Source: Tetranychus cinnabarinus (taxonomy: Eukaryota > Arthropoda > Arachnida > Trombidiformes > Tetranychidae). Taken from it: DNA of 64,000 nucleotides. Position numbers and translations under genes: made by a program. The DNA is taken from NCBI GenBank assembly GCA_022266195.1, contig WHVY01000003.1:1240001-1304000 (forward strand), written 5' to 3'. Of the stretch, positions 34,496 through 45,370 are shown in pieces (the first letter of the stretch is position 1; each line of letters begins with the position of its first letter). Below the pieces are notes generated by a model. That model was not told the DNA's origin and did no database searches. It worked only from the letters and a program-made list of their open reading frames with translations.

Positions 34496-35385
34496 TTAAC
34501 GGCCTTTTTGAGCACTCGAACCCTCATTATCTCTTTCGAAGGCTAAGAAACACCTCTGTTTGATAAAGAAAAGAATGGCTTCAGTTATTGGAATCATATT
34601 ATAACATAATAATGTTAGTTGACCGAAACAAAATGTGAAGAGTTTGGTTAGGTACCAGTAAAGGTTTAAAGATGTAATCGTCGTTATTCAATTGCAAAAA
34701 ATCGCATGCCAGTGTCTCGAAGTACGAAAGTTGCAAAACTAAATTGATCCGTAATTTGAGGGAAAAAATTCTATTCATTCAAGGAAACTCTGATTATCAA
34801 TTATGATGCTTGATCAAAACGAAGTGTAATATCAAGCCGTTCACATTTTGCATTTGTCAAATTACTGAATGAAAGTCTTCTTACCATGAATTTTTCAATC
34901 TTGTTACCAACAGCTTTCTTTTCGCATTCTACAACCTTTAATAAGAAATTTTTAGCATTAAATAGACGAAATATCTTCGATTTTTGTAAATAATAAAACA
35001 GTCAAATGTGGTTAAATACCTCAGAATACTTGTCTTTATTACCATTGAAATCAGCACAAGTTTTGGTAACTTGGTCAGCCTTGGTCATCGGTACAACACT
35101 TTCACATTTATCAACTGCAGCAAGTTCATCTTTGGACAATACTTTTTCCTGTATTTGTTTGAATACTTTTCATCAATAAGCAAATTTCGATTTCTATCAT
35201 AAATACTTTACTTTACTTACCCGACAAATGTTCATAGCTTTGATAGCTTCATCAAAAGTTCCTGCTTTGATCTCTCTACTACGCCAATTACACATTTCTT
35301 TGAAAATCAGTTCGCCATCAGATGCACTTTGGACTAATGTTATCGCGAATAGTAACAGAATCAAGGTAAAAGTTGGCTTAAACAT
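34496..35385 (-). CDS. Array gene F: secreted six-cysteine protein, four exons
   Basis: The second complete member. Exons 35385-35221, 35148-35020, 34935-34885 and 34555-34496 join in phase 0 and give 134 residues. The signal peptide is MFKPTFTLILLLFAITLVQS and the cysteines are at 32, 54, 70, 86, 102 and 117. Exon 4 begins with Arg-Cys-Phe and ends SSAQKGR. The 16-residue rhythm of cysteines equals that of gene A. TATA-like TATAAG lies at about 35449-35455 (minus). A conserved sequence around the exon-4 acceptor (TTTATCAAACAG) in units A, D and F supports this structure. Function unknown. Confidence 0.8.
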
Positions 35386-36873
35386 GATGATTACCAGAGA
35401 AAACCGATCTCCAACGATGCGAAGAGGATAGAAAAAGGAAAAACAGAACTTATATTCAATTTAAAATCTCGAATGTTAATGTACATCTCATCTACTAAGC
35501 TTTTTATACTTTCAAAGTCTCAGTAAATTGATTTAATTAATATAAATTATCTACAGTTGATGATTTAGATTCCGCAATCGAATCGAATCTTGTTTTGAAA
35601 AGTGTTACAAAAGTACAGAGACAAAGAGCAATATTTGTTCAGTTGTGCTTCTGGTTGATTCATCGCGATAATCAGTGCAAATTGTAAATAGATGACAATT
35701 GGAAAGTAATTCACTTTCAAATTAAATTTTGAATGTAACTATTATAATGTATTATTTCTTATAAATCAATTCCAACAATCTTCAAAGACAATCGAACCAG
35801 TTAACTTATTCATTTGATTTAATTAACAACTTTTTTACCTGGTTATTTTTTAAATAAACTTTGAATCATTAAGGTTGAATTAACTAGTTATTCATTTTAC
35901 TTGTTCAAAGTTAATTTTCACCTTCGGATCAAAGTTGCTTATATGTTGCTTTTTCTGGTTCAAAAGCACCTTGACATTAATATTGGCAATTGTTTGATTT
36001 TAATGCATAATGCGAAAGTCAAGAAAGTACATCAAGTTTTGATTTATTTTTACAATCTATTCTGTCTATTTGAAGCAATAAAGTTTATTTTCAAACACTT
36101 CGATCACTGAATGAACAAAAAACGATTTTATTTTCGTTTTGCGACCGACAAAGTCTTGAGATTGCACCAAAGAATTGGTTCAAATAACTGACAATCAACA
36201 GAGTTAACTTCATCTTACAAGCACAGTAGTTACATCGACCTCTAATTGTTAAACAATAGTAGCATTTGTTTAAGCCATTCCCAGATCAATCACTTTTCAT
36301 TGATTATTGCGCGGAAATTTTCCAATGTACATTAACATGTAATTGAATGTTTGCTTGATTACAATGCATTAATTTCATCCGTTTAGTGGAGTCTGAAGGG
36401 GAAAACGTAAGAATCGTTAGACAATCAAATAAACAGAAAATGTAATTCGGAAAAGTAAATGGAAGAAAGTAAGAAATGACAATTAAAAGTTAAATCAGCA
36501 GCAAATTACATATTTAGCTTAGAAGACAATATCACCAACTGAAGGGGATTTCCATTGATTGGTGATTGTTTTAATTATGAAGTTGCCTGGTGGGTTATTT
36601 ATGGGTGGAAAGGTAAAGGAATGGCTTTGAATAATTTATAATTGAATGGTGTCAGTTGTTATGTAAGTTTTTCCTTAAGATTCTGTTCGATTTACTTCTT
36701 CAAGTCAACTTTCTTACGGTCTTGAAGGAGTTAACTTTAAGTTTAATTGATATAAATAACATTACATTTTCAATATTTTTCATTTTTCATTTAATCATTA
36801 CAGTTTTTGTGTTTGCGACTGTTTACTTTATTCATAAGCAAAAGAAAAAAGTACATAAATCAAGTTATCCAAC
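35386..36873. other. Intergenic flank of the array
   Basis: 35560-36300 repeats spacer motifs of the array. 36300-36870 is unique AT-rich sequence leading to the next gene. A 73-codon frame at 36656-36877 overlaps the next start codon and is hydrophobic AT-rich noise. Confidence 0.45.
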
Positions 36874-37898
36874 ATGAAATTTTTGGGTTTCACGCTTATT
36901 CTCGCTATCATGTGTAAGTGACAGTTAAGATATGTTTTGATTGACTTGTCTCATCTAAACGAATCTATTATTCACATTTCATCGTTTAGATTATAATTAT
37001 TATTTTATATCAAACAACTTATTAATCAACTTATTTGCTCATATTTTCAGGCATTGGTGAAATTGAGAGTCAACAATGTCACCTTCGAGAACTTGATCTT
37101 TGCGCTGCAACTTTATTGGTTTTTACCAATAATCCTTCAGGTAAGCATACAATCAATAATCATTGAGTTGCAAAATTTGGAACTGTCAACAGCAATTTAC
37201 TTTTATTTTTAAACGAAAGTTTTTAACTGTGCTAATTAGTTCTTTATTGGTCTGATCAATGCTTAATTCAACCTTTGCTCAATTTTAAATGTGTCTGGCT
37301 AATTGATGTTTACATCTTTTATGTCATTCTGATAGATGCTACTGGAACTGACGAAGAAATTGAGCGACAATGTGGATTTATCCGTGAAGCCGAGGAATGC
37401 CACAAAAACTTTACCACCCAATGTGCCACAGAATCTCAGAGAGAATTGATTGAGTTCCTTGGAAGTGGAGTTAAAAAAGTTGCTGATGAGTTCTGTACTG
37501 CTGGAACCAAATTACGGGAAGATTACAAGAAACATGCTAAATGTGTCTCCGAATCACGAAAAGACTCAAAGACTTGTACAAAAGACTTGAAAGCAGCTTT
37601 GGAAATAATCTCGGACATTCAATGGGACAAACGTATTTCAACCAGTTGTTGTGCCTTTAAACGTTTCGAGGATTGTGTAACCACCAATCTACGAACCAAA
37701 TGTGGTGATGAAGCTGTTGAAATTAGTCGTAAATTGCTACGTCTGGCTGCATCAAGATTACCCGAGATTGTCTGCCAATCTTACAAAGGAGACAAATGTA
37801 CAGGTTTACTTCCTCCATCTGGAACTGCACCGACTGGAGCTAAATCGAATAGTATATTGTCAAGAGTTTTCTCAACTTATGTTGGCAATCAAGACTAA
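36874..37898 (+). CDS. Secreted cysteine-rich protein, three exons, family unknown
   Basis: Exons 36874-36913, 37051-37140 and 37336-37898 are joined in phase 1 at both GT-AG introns and give 230 residues. The signal peptide is MKFLGFTLILAIMC and the mature chain is about 212 residues. It has regularly placed cysteines in helical-looking segments (CHLRELDLC; EECHKNFTTQC; ISTSCCAFKRFEDC; LRTKC; IVCQS; KCTGLLPP) and a Ser/Thr/Pro-rich C-terminal part. The pattern of paired cysteines separated by amphipathic helices resembles abundant arachnid secreted proteins of unknown function. I cannot assign a named family. A truncated duplicate lies at 26943-27340. Confidence 0.85.
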
Positions 37899-38570
37899 AA
37901 CGCTAATCAACTTGTACCGCCGATCACTGGGACCAATTCCTATCATGTAATGTTGTGTGTTACATTATATTTATTTGTTATCCATTTCAGTCAATATTCC
38001 CAACAATGAGACTTCATGGGCTCACCACTTTGGCTTATTTTCTCACAGGTTTGATAGTTTGTGTTAATTTACTGTCATTGAATCAACATTGAATTTCAAT
38101 CTGATGAAGATTCCTCCTGCACCATTCTAGGTTAGACCTCTAACTATCGACAAACTAGTCCCGAACAATAATCCTTGACGAACAGCAGTACTAAACTTGA
38201 GCTAACAGACCAAATCAGGTTAAATTTTATTAGCGACCTTAACAAAGTCTCATTTTGGGAATATTGATTGTGATTGTTATTCACAAACAAATCATGTCAT
38301 CCTTTTTAGTTCCTGAAAATTATTTCCTCCCTTTACATTATTCCCATGTAATAACTTTTAGATAGTGATTTAATTTTAATATTAAATAATTTTACACCAA
38401 ATTTATCTTTGAACCAAATTTGGACAGTCGAATGTACCATTTCAGACCGTTTAAATAACAAAGCATTTTATAATGGTAAATACAGGCAAGTGACTCTTAA
38501 TCGGAGATTCAATCAAAAGTTCAACTTAAATGAACAGCGTTATTGATTGAAAATGAATGCATGGTAAAAA
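37899..38570. other. Intergenic; duplicated with 6790-6930
   Basis: 38400-38570 aligns with 6770-6960, the left part of the P450 segmental duplication. No gene. Confidence 0.5.
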
Positions 38571-39518
38571 CCCAGTCAATGTTGGCAACCACGCCAGAGC
38601 AACGCACATTTAACGAGAGTGACGAATAAGGTGTAACTTCAGCGTTTATTCCAATTTTTGTACATTATATGCAGAGAAGTGGGACGTACAACAATGCCAT
38701 TTAATGTCATTTTTCATTGCGTTTTTTGCTTGGATGCCATTTTAATGCCATTAAACTAAAGAATCAGAAAAAAGCGGAAAAATTGAACAAAAATATTTTA
38801 TTGAATACAAATTTAATTTTAACAAAAATAAATATCAAAATTTGGCAAAAATCATACAAAATGACAAATAAACAATGTAAACAAATAATCAATGCAACAA
38901 AATAATCAATGTAAACATAACATAACAAATATTTCAAAATAACCAATATCAATGAGCTAAACATAGCTCTTCACTTTTGGCTCTATTTTTTGATTTTTTG
39001 ATACAAATACATGACCATCCAGCTATCTCTCCACATTGAGAATAGTATTGGCATTTTGGCTTAGTTTTGATTTCGATGCAATTTTCGATAGAAATGATGA
39101 TATTGCAATGATTACAGACGCCATGTTTGGTTAAACAATCATTACATGTTATTTAAAAACAATTGTGGATGTAAAAATGTTGAAAATCATTAACTTCACT
39201 GCTAAAATTTGAACAAATAGATGTATCCATTGTATCTGAAAAGAGAAGTGAAACGAAGTGAAAGAATTAGTTACCAGCATTTAATTGTTAAGTTTACTTA
39301 CCATATGACATTGCCATCATGAAAAAGGGAATCAAATAATCAAATAACAAAACAAATTAATCAAAATATCTCAACAAATCAAAGAGACAAAGCATGAGCT
39401 ATTATTGAACAGAATTACTAATGTTGCTTCTCTTCGCTTGGAAACGCCAAAATGAAGCTTAGCTACATTGACGAGCGGCTTTCAAATACGCGTTGTAGCT
39501 TGCCAACGCCCATTGCTA

Positions 39519-40847
39519 CAGGGTTCCTACGCTATTTTGGAACGCAGAAAATCGTTAATAACTTTTAAACTACTTAATTTTTTAAGGAGATTTTTTATAA
39601 ACTGATTAAATGTACTTCGGGCTTTAAGATGATATGAAGGTTTTCATTTTCTGATCGTTATTTCAAGAGTTATTCAAATTTTTCTAAATTTTGTCAAGTG
39701 AAAATGGCTCTAAGTTAAGATTTAGTTAAAGAAATTGTTCGAATTTTTTATTCAAATAGTGAGTGTTACCATAAAACATGGTGTCAATTAAAAAAATCAA
39801 TGCGAAGAAATTGTCCATCAAAATCATCAATTTATCGCGTTATTAAAGATTGGAATTCTGGTCCCAAAAAACGTAAAGAAAGAGTCAAAACTGTTTTGAC
39901 TCCAAGTAAGTTAAGTCAAATTTCTTTAAGTTTTGAAAAAAAACCTTATTTATCTGATAAAAAGAGAGGAAATCAATTTGAGGTTAGCAGATCTTCAATT
40001 GAAAAAGTTAGAAAAAAATTAGGAGTAAGAGCATACAAAATTCAATCTTGTCAGGAGCTAAAAGATACCGATTTTGAACAGCGAACTGAATTTTGTCGTT
40101 GGTTAGATGAATTTCTGCAATCAGAATCCAATAAAAGTTTGCTAATTTTCTCAGATGAGGCCTATGTTGAGCTTAAACCACCGACAAATAAGCAAAATAA
40201 TCGATATTATTCAACCAAAAAACCTTCAATTTTTCATGTTCACGTTAATTATGCAAAAAAATTAGGTGTTTGGGCTGCTTTAAGCTCAAAAAAAGTTTAC
40301 GGTCCGATTTTTTTCGAGAATACTCGAATAAATTCTGAATTTTACATGAAAATTATTGATGAATTTATTGCTGAAATTCCTAGGTCATTAAAAAATAAAG
40401 TTTATTTTCAGCAAGATGGAGCAAGAGCCCATACATCGAGAGATTCAATTGCTCATCTCAATAAAACTTTTGCTAATCGTTTAATTTCACAAAAAGGAAC
40501 CGTTAATTGGCCTGCTAGATCATGTGATTTGAATCCTCTTGATTTTTATTTCTGGGGTAATATGAAAAATTATCTAAGTCAGCACAAATTTAGCACAATT
40601 TCTCAGCTTAAAGAACTTGTTAGGGAATTTTTCAAATCTATCGAGAAAAAAGAGCTCGAAAATGTCATAAACAACTTGCATAAAAGAGCGAAATTATGTC
40701 TCGAAATGGGAGGAAAACAATTCGAACCATATCTAAAATGATCTCCCGAATTTAATTTTTCATTATATTAAAAAATTATTCCTCAATAATCAGCCGTTCA
40801 AAAGTTATTAACAATTTTCTGCGTTCCGAAATAGCGTAGGAACCCTG
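39519..40847 (+). mobile_element. 1.33-kb Tc1/mariner-type element
   Basis: Terminal inverted repeats of about 50 bases with only a few mismatches begin CAGGGTTCCTACGCTATTT, with TA on each side (39517-39518 and 40848-40849). One transposase frame is inside. The length, ends and TA duplication are all typical of Tc1/mariner. The well-kept ends suggest recent arrival. Confidence 0.93.
39704..40741 (+). pseudogene. Tc1/mariner transposase with nonsense at codon 5
   Basis: The DDD catalytic core is complete: first Asp in IFSDEAYVEL, second in QQDGARAHTS and third in WPARSCDLNPLDFYFWG, with 36 residues between the second and third by my count. The ATG at 39704 is in frame with the whole domain and is followed by TAA at codon 5 (39716-39718), then an open frame to 40741. 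Starting at the next ATG (39800) gives 313 residues but removes about 32 N-terminal residues of the DNA-binding helix-turn-helix. The spacing does not fit the standard DD34D mariner or DD34E Tc1 groups; a DD36-37D (maT-like) group fits better. Confidence 0.85.
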
Positions 40848-40849
40848 TA

Positions 40850-41264
40850 TTATTTCATTGTTTTTCTTCGTGCATTAATCGCAAAATATACAATATATGG
40901 CATAAAATTTACGTTATCTAGCGTCGATGTCAAGCCATTATGGCGTAAAATTTGATCAATGCAAGAGAAACAATGATTTCTGCGTTCAAAAATTAGGTGT
41001 AACTCAATTGTACAGTTTTGCCATTAAACTTGAAAGAAATTTATTGACTGGGAAATCAAGATGAAGATTTACGCAGAAAAATTATGGAATAACAAGATAA
41101 TGATATTCTGTAAAATAGTTCTGTAATAATCTCAATAGATTGTAAAAAAGATTCAGTTAATAAGTTGATTTAATGTTTCTAGATAAGTGAGAGATGGGTG
41201 AGAAACGGTAAAAATCTTTCATGATTTTGATCTCATCATTCATTTTGAATAGCATTGCAATTTA
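40850..41264. other. Intergenic, P450 duplicated segment
   Basis: 41052-41264 aligns with 6930-7130 on the 3' side of P450 copy 1. No gene. Confidence 0.5.
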
Positions 41265-41788
41265 CAGTCAAGCCTCTCTAATTTGGACGTAGTGAGAATA
41301 GCTAGTGGTCTATTTTGCGGCCAAGTGCGCGTATTTTAGCCATAGATCACTTTCAATTAACAATCAAGAATTGAAAAAAATTAACATCGAAATAATCAAA
41401 TAACGGTAATGATTAGAATTGTCAAATTATCACCAGTTATTTAATGAACTTCAAGCTCTCGATTGATGTTATTTTTTTTCAATTCTTGATTGTTGATCAT
41501 TTACAATCAACAATTCAATTTTATGATTAAAAGTTGCAAAAAAATGATTTAAGTATATTAATCAATAATTTTCATTGTGAAATTAGGTGCAAATCGAAGA
41601 GCAATATTGATAGATTACTAACAATTAAATTAATTTTACCATTAATCGATTGTTTCAAATATAATTGCGGTCAGAGGTTTGAAACTTTCTGTTTTACCTA
41701 ATATTAGCTTCGATACTGGGCAAGTTGTTTGGACTATTGCCTAGAAACGTCTAACTTTGAGAGGCTCCAACTTTGAGAGGCTTGACTG
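41265..41788. mobile_element. 524-bp MITE, CAGTCAAGCCTCTC ends, TA duplication
   Basis: The left end CAGTCAAGCCTCTC and right end GAGAGGCTTGACTG are complementary, with TA on both sides (41263-41264, 41789-41790). The right end has a second copy of the GAGAGGCT motif. Inside is another inverted repeat of about 35 bases (41360-41395 with 41458-41505, core CAATCAAGAATTG). The empty site is visible in P450 copy 1 near 7124 (GCAATGCATTGAATAG). No coding. Confidence 0.8.
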
Positions 41789-42052
41789 TATTCATATCCA
41801 TGGTTTGAATAGTGAACCACTAATACAAAAAGTTAACTGATTGATTCTCGTAGATTGAATTTTCTCATTTTATTCAAGTGCAGTGAAATACATTAGAGTT
41901 ATGAGTACATATACAAGAGATATGAGGAAAAATTTCATTGAATAATAATCAGAATGATCTTAATGTTAATAATATTTTGATAGATTCAATAAGAAAGACA
42001 AGGGAAATGGACCAAAATCAATTGATATCATTTGTGAATGAGTACTTAGCAG

Positions 42053-42308
42053 TTTCATAGATAAATTAATTTTTGACAAACGCCATCTACTATACGTAAG
42101 ATGCTAAATTACCTCAGTATAGTAGACGGCGCTTATCAAAGACTATCTTATGCTTGAAACTACAGAGTGGATAGCAAGTTTCTGATGTATGGGAGGAGAT
42201 AAAATGAGCAAGAAAAGGGCACTCATTATGAAAATTAATTAATAAAAGTCTATTGTGGCGCTAAAAGACGTACGCCTACACACCAGAAACTTTCTAGCAA
42301 CTCTGTAG
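42053..42308. mobile_element. Insertion of about 250 bp absent from the paralogous site
   Basis: Relative to P450 copy 1 (7395-7420) this copy carries extra DNA between two TACTTA-type flanks. It contains an internal inverted pair, CGCCATCTACTATA with TATAGTAGACGGCG (42090-42136). Ends are not clear enough to classify. Confidence 0.4.
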
Positions 42309-42333
42309 TGTACTTAATAACAAAAATTTAGTC

Positions 42334-43839
42334 TTAATGGACTACTTTTTCAAAAATGAAAAGTGGAAGGTTAGCTGGACGTCTTGAAATTCCGAAAACT
42401 GCTTCAAAAGATATTTCAGTTCCTGGTTCGACTTTGATACGATATCTTTGTACCATACAAACTAAATACAAAAACAATTCAACATTGGCTAAACCTTCAC
42501 CTGGACAGTTCCGTTTACCAGCACTGAAAGGTATAAGATAAGGTGGTTTCACTGCTTTAGTGCCATCTTCAGTAAGGTAACGAGTTGGATCAAATTTATC
42601 TGGATTAGGCCATAAATTAGGATCATGATTAACTGACCAGAAATTGAACATCACCAACGTATCTTTAGGTATGAAGTGATTACCAATTTTGGTATCTTCA
42701 GATGCTCTTCTGAGTAAATTATTTGCAATGATTGATTCGATTCGCTGAACTTCATGAATAAATGCCATTGTAAATGGCATTCTTGCTCTATCAGCAAAAT
42801 CTGGTCTTCTTTCAAATCCAATGACATCAGATATTTCTGAACGTATTTTATCTTGATATTCTGGGTATTTTAAAAGGTATAATATAGCCCATTCCATTGT
42901 ACTGTACACAGTCTCTGAACCAGCACCAAAAAATGCAGCCGAATTTCGCTTCAATGTATTAAGAGTGAAAGTATCTTCAGGAATGTTCTGTTTCTCTCTG
43001 TTTTTCCTCTCCTCCAGGTAACCATCAATGTAATCGACGACTTCATGATTGTTATTATGTTTCTCTCGGTGCATGTCAACTTCATCTTGAATGAGTTTAT
43101 CGACAATCATGAAATTTTTTTTTATGAGGTGAACATCAAACTTTCCAAGCAAGATTAAGACCTTAGTTAACCAAGGAAGAAATGTTAAGATACCGGCAAA
43201 TTTGAATAAACGAGTAAAAGAAGCTCGAGCTCGGTCCATTTCGATTTTAACAGGATCATTGTAATCATATTTATGGCCAAATAATAAAATCGCAATGTTA
43301 TTAGAAATCGATGGACCAATTTTTTGACTAAAATCAACAGGTTTACCATCAGTATCCAAAGTTGTTAGAAACTGACCAATCTCTTCTTTTATCAATGTTT
43401 CAATTTTATTCTTTCCCAAACCAACATCACGCAAAATGTGTAGTGATAAACGTTTGTGTTGACGCCAAGGATCTCCTGACATTTCAGCAAATGAGCGTTC
43501 ACTACCAGGAACGAGTGTTTCATATGGTCGAGCAAGTAGGGCATCATTGGAAGTAGCATCTTTCAGATGAGGCCAATCACAAACCAAGACCACATCGAAA
43601 TCACCCAATTTCAAACTATAAACTGGTCCATACTTTTTAGACAATTGGTCAAACTGAAGGTAAACATGATCACCAAGAAAGGGTATATAACCAACAATGG
43701 GAAGACCCCAAGGACCAGCTGGTAATAGATAAATCCTTTTAATTGTGTAAAACAAATACTTTACCAACCAGAAGAGGGCAACTCCAATCAATACGTTCAA
43801 TAAAGGTTGAGGCAATTGAAAATTAAACAGTGAAAACAT
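42334..43839 (-). CDS. Cytochrome P450, CYP2 clan, intronless (copy 2)
   Basis: 501 residues and the same architecture as copy 1: anchor helix, proline hinge (LPAGPWGLPIVG, with Ala for the usual second Pro), I-helix GAGSETV, ExxR at E363/R366 and haem Cys445 in PFSAGKRNCPGE. It is two residues shorter near residue 117. Most differences cluster in about 190-290 (the F-G loop region that shapes substrate access), whereas the last 150 residues are almost identical. That pattern could reflect selection or conversion of the 3' half. TATA-like box at 43999-44006. Confidence 0.95.
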   Translation of the reverse strand: MFSLFNFQLPQPLLNVLIGVALFWLVKYLFYTIKRIYLLPAGPWGLPIVGYIPFLGDHVYLQFDQLSKKYGPVYSLKLGDFDVVLVCDWPHLKDATSNDALLARPYETLVPGSERSFAEMSGDPWRQHKRLSLHILRDVGLGKNKIETLIKEEIGQFLTTLDTDGKPVDFSQKIGPSISNNIAILLFGHKYDYNDPVKIEMDRARASFTRLFKFAGILTFLPWLTKVLILLGKFDVHLIKKNFMIVDKLIQDEVDMHREKHNNNHEVVDYIDGYLEERKNREKQNIPEDTFTLNTLKRNSAAFFGAGSETVYSTMEWAILYLLKYPEYQDKIRSEISDVIGFERRPDFADRARMPFTMAFIHEVQRIESIIANNLLRRASEDTKIGNHFIPKDTLVMFNFWSVNHDPNLWPNPDKFDPTRYLTEDGTKAVKPPYLIPFSAGKRNCPGEGLANVELFLYLVCMVQRYRIKVEPGTEISFEAVFGISRRPANLPLFIFEKVVH

Positions 43840-45370
43840 AACTTGTTAATAATTGTAAAAAGATTGAAAGCTTGAAAGTTGAAATTATGATGAATTAAGT
43901 AACGAAAATCAGGTAAACAACTTTTTAGATTGAGTTTTCAATAACAGATGAAAAAACTGGGAAAACATTGGAATGAAAGGAGAGACTAAAGTGAATGGTT
44001 TATATATGCAGTGAACGTAACTCTCCTCTCATCTCATTCACTCAAGCCCATGTACTCGACCTTGGAAAGATAAATAGGAGTTTCTCTTAGCTTCGATGAG
44101 CCCCTAAATGCACTAGTCCTATCTTTGCTATCCCCTCTCAAATAGTCAGATAATGAAAGTAAAATTCTGTTATTCAAACGTTTACTATACAATCTCCCTA
44201 AAGCATAATATTTGGAGGCACGATTGTTGATAAAATAGCAAGGTTTGGGTACATGCATTTGTTAATCAATCTCGTGACTTCGACCTATTATAGATCTTGA
44301 AACTGCATTTATATTAGACTAAAGTAGAGTCTCATGCTATTCTCAATAGGAAATCAAATATATTTTTAAAATTATCATATATTTGGACATGAAAATCGAC
44401 TGAAATTTTGATTAAATCAAATTATTCATTTCTAGCTTCAATAAAACGGTCTAATTTTATATCAGTTCTGGACCAGTCACAGGATTTTGGGTAACTAATC
44501 GTAAAGAACGTTAATCAAACCCGTCTCTCATGCTAGTTTTTCTTCCTTTGAATGAATTTTTAAATTTTTTAGAAGAGTAGCAATACATAGGTGCGGGATT
44601 ACATGGATTCAATGATGCAGTTACGCACTATTCATTCATTATTAATGAACCTCCAATTTAGCGATAAATCACTTTTTTAGTTCCTTAAGAGGCTTTTTAG
44701 TTTCAGAGCCAAATTTTGAGATGTTAAACCAATATTGTCAATAAAGACCAAGAATCTTGGTCCAAGATTAGGTTAAAATCATCTTTCAAACAAGTCGACA
44801 AACACAGGACTTTTCAACTTAACCCATAATCATCACCTTAAGTACCAAAGCACAGCATGGTTATCAAATACAGATATCATTAATCATTAACTGCATGTTA
44901 TTATAATGTTTACAATTAAAGAGTTTTCGTCGAGTAATTCAGATATCGATAAAAGCGCAACATTGTATCTTGGCAAAGTTTCCATGAATAAGTTTTCTTG
45001 TTTTCTTGACAGCAAGATGAATTAGTCTAATCAAATTGAAGGTAAAAGTCCAACTAACACTGAACAGTGTAAAGTAAAATGGATTGCAAATTAAGGTAAT
45101 GATGAAAAGTCTATCGCAAACATAGTCTTTCATGACGAGCAAAGAATAGGATTGCAATTTATTTTTATATTGAATGATGAAATTGTATTATAAATTTAAC
45201 CGATTCGATACATTACTAAACTGATTTATTGGCTCAAATTCAATCTGATCACTTTATTTATAGCAAATGTCCATGCTTTATATGTTCAGTCACTAATCCA
45301 ATTTATCATTATGAATTTACTTTAATTCTTCTTAAACGTAACTATTTCAGAAGTAGATTCTGAATATTGT
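43840..45370. other. 5' flank of P450 copy 2 (segmental duplicate)
   Basis: Aligns in blocks with 8941-10560. The MITE-free site lies at about 44911. After about 45100 the homology ends. No gene. Confidence 0.5.

Larger units (their letters stand above)
38571..41052. mobile_element. Possible host element with short inverted ends, containing the mariner
   Basis: In the P450 duplication, sequence present here but absent from copy 1 (near 6950) starts with CCCAGTCAAT (38571-38580) and ends with ATTGACTGGG (41043-41052), a 10-base inverted pair. Inside are AT-rich DNA (38700-38950), a minus-strand Cys-rich relic frame with one stop (about 39320-38960, containing CNDC and CNHC pairs) and the Tc1/mariner element. 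The short ends and unclear target duplication make the element limits tentative. Confidence 0.4.

Noticed and set aside
25017..35385. Odorant-binding protein family for the array genes (six cysteines, helical, secreted)
   Set aside because: The conserved C2-x3-C3 spacing of odorant-binding proteins is absent; cysteines are about 16 residues apart.
36656..36877. 73-codon hydrophobic frame before the secreted-protein gene
   Set aside because: AT-rich composition gives Phe/Ile/Leu-rich noise; it overlaps the start of the better-supported gene.
38717..38964. Overlapping plus and minus frames rich in Lys/Asn or Phe/Ile
   Set aside because: Low-complexity AT-rich sequence.
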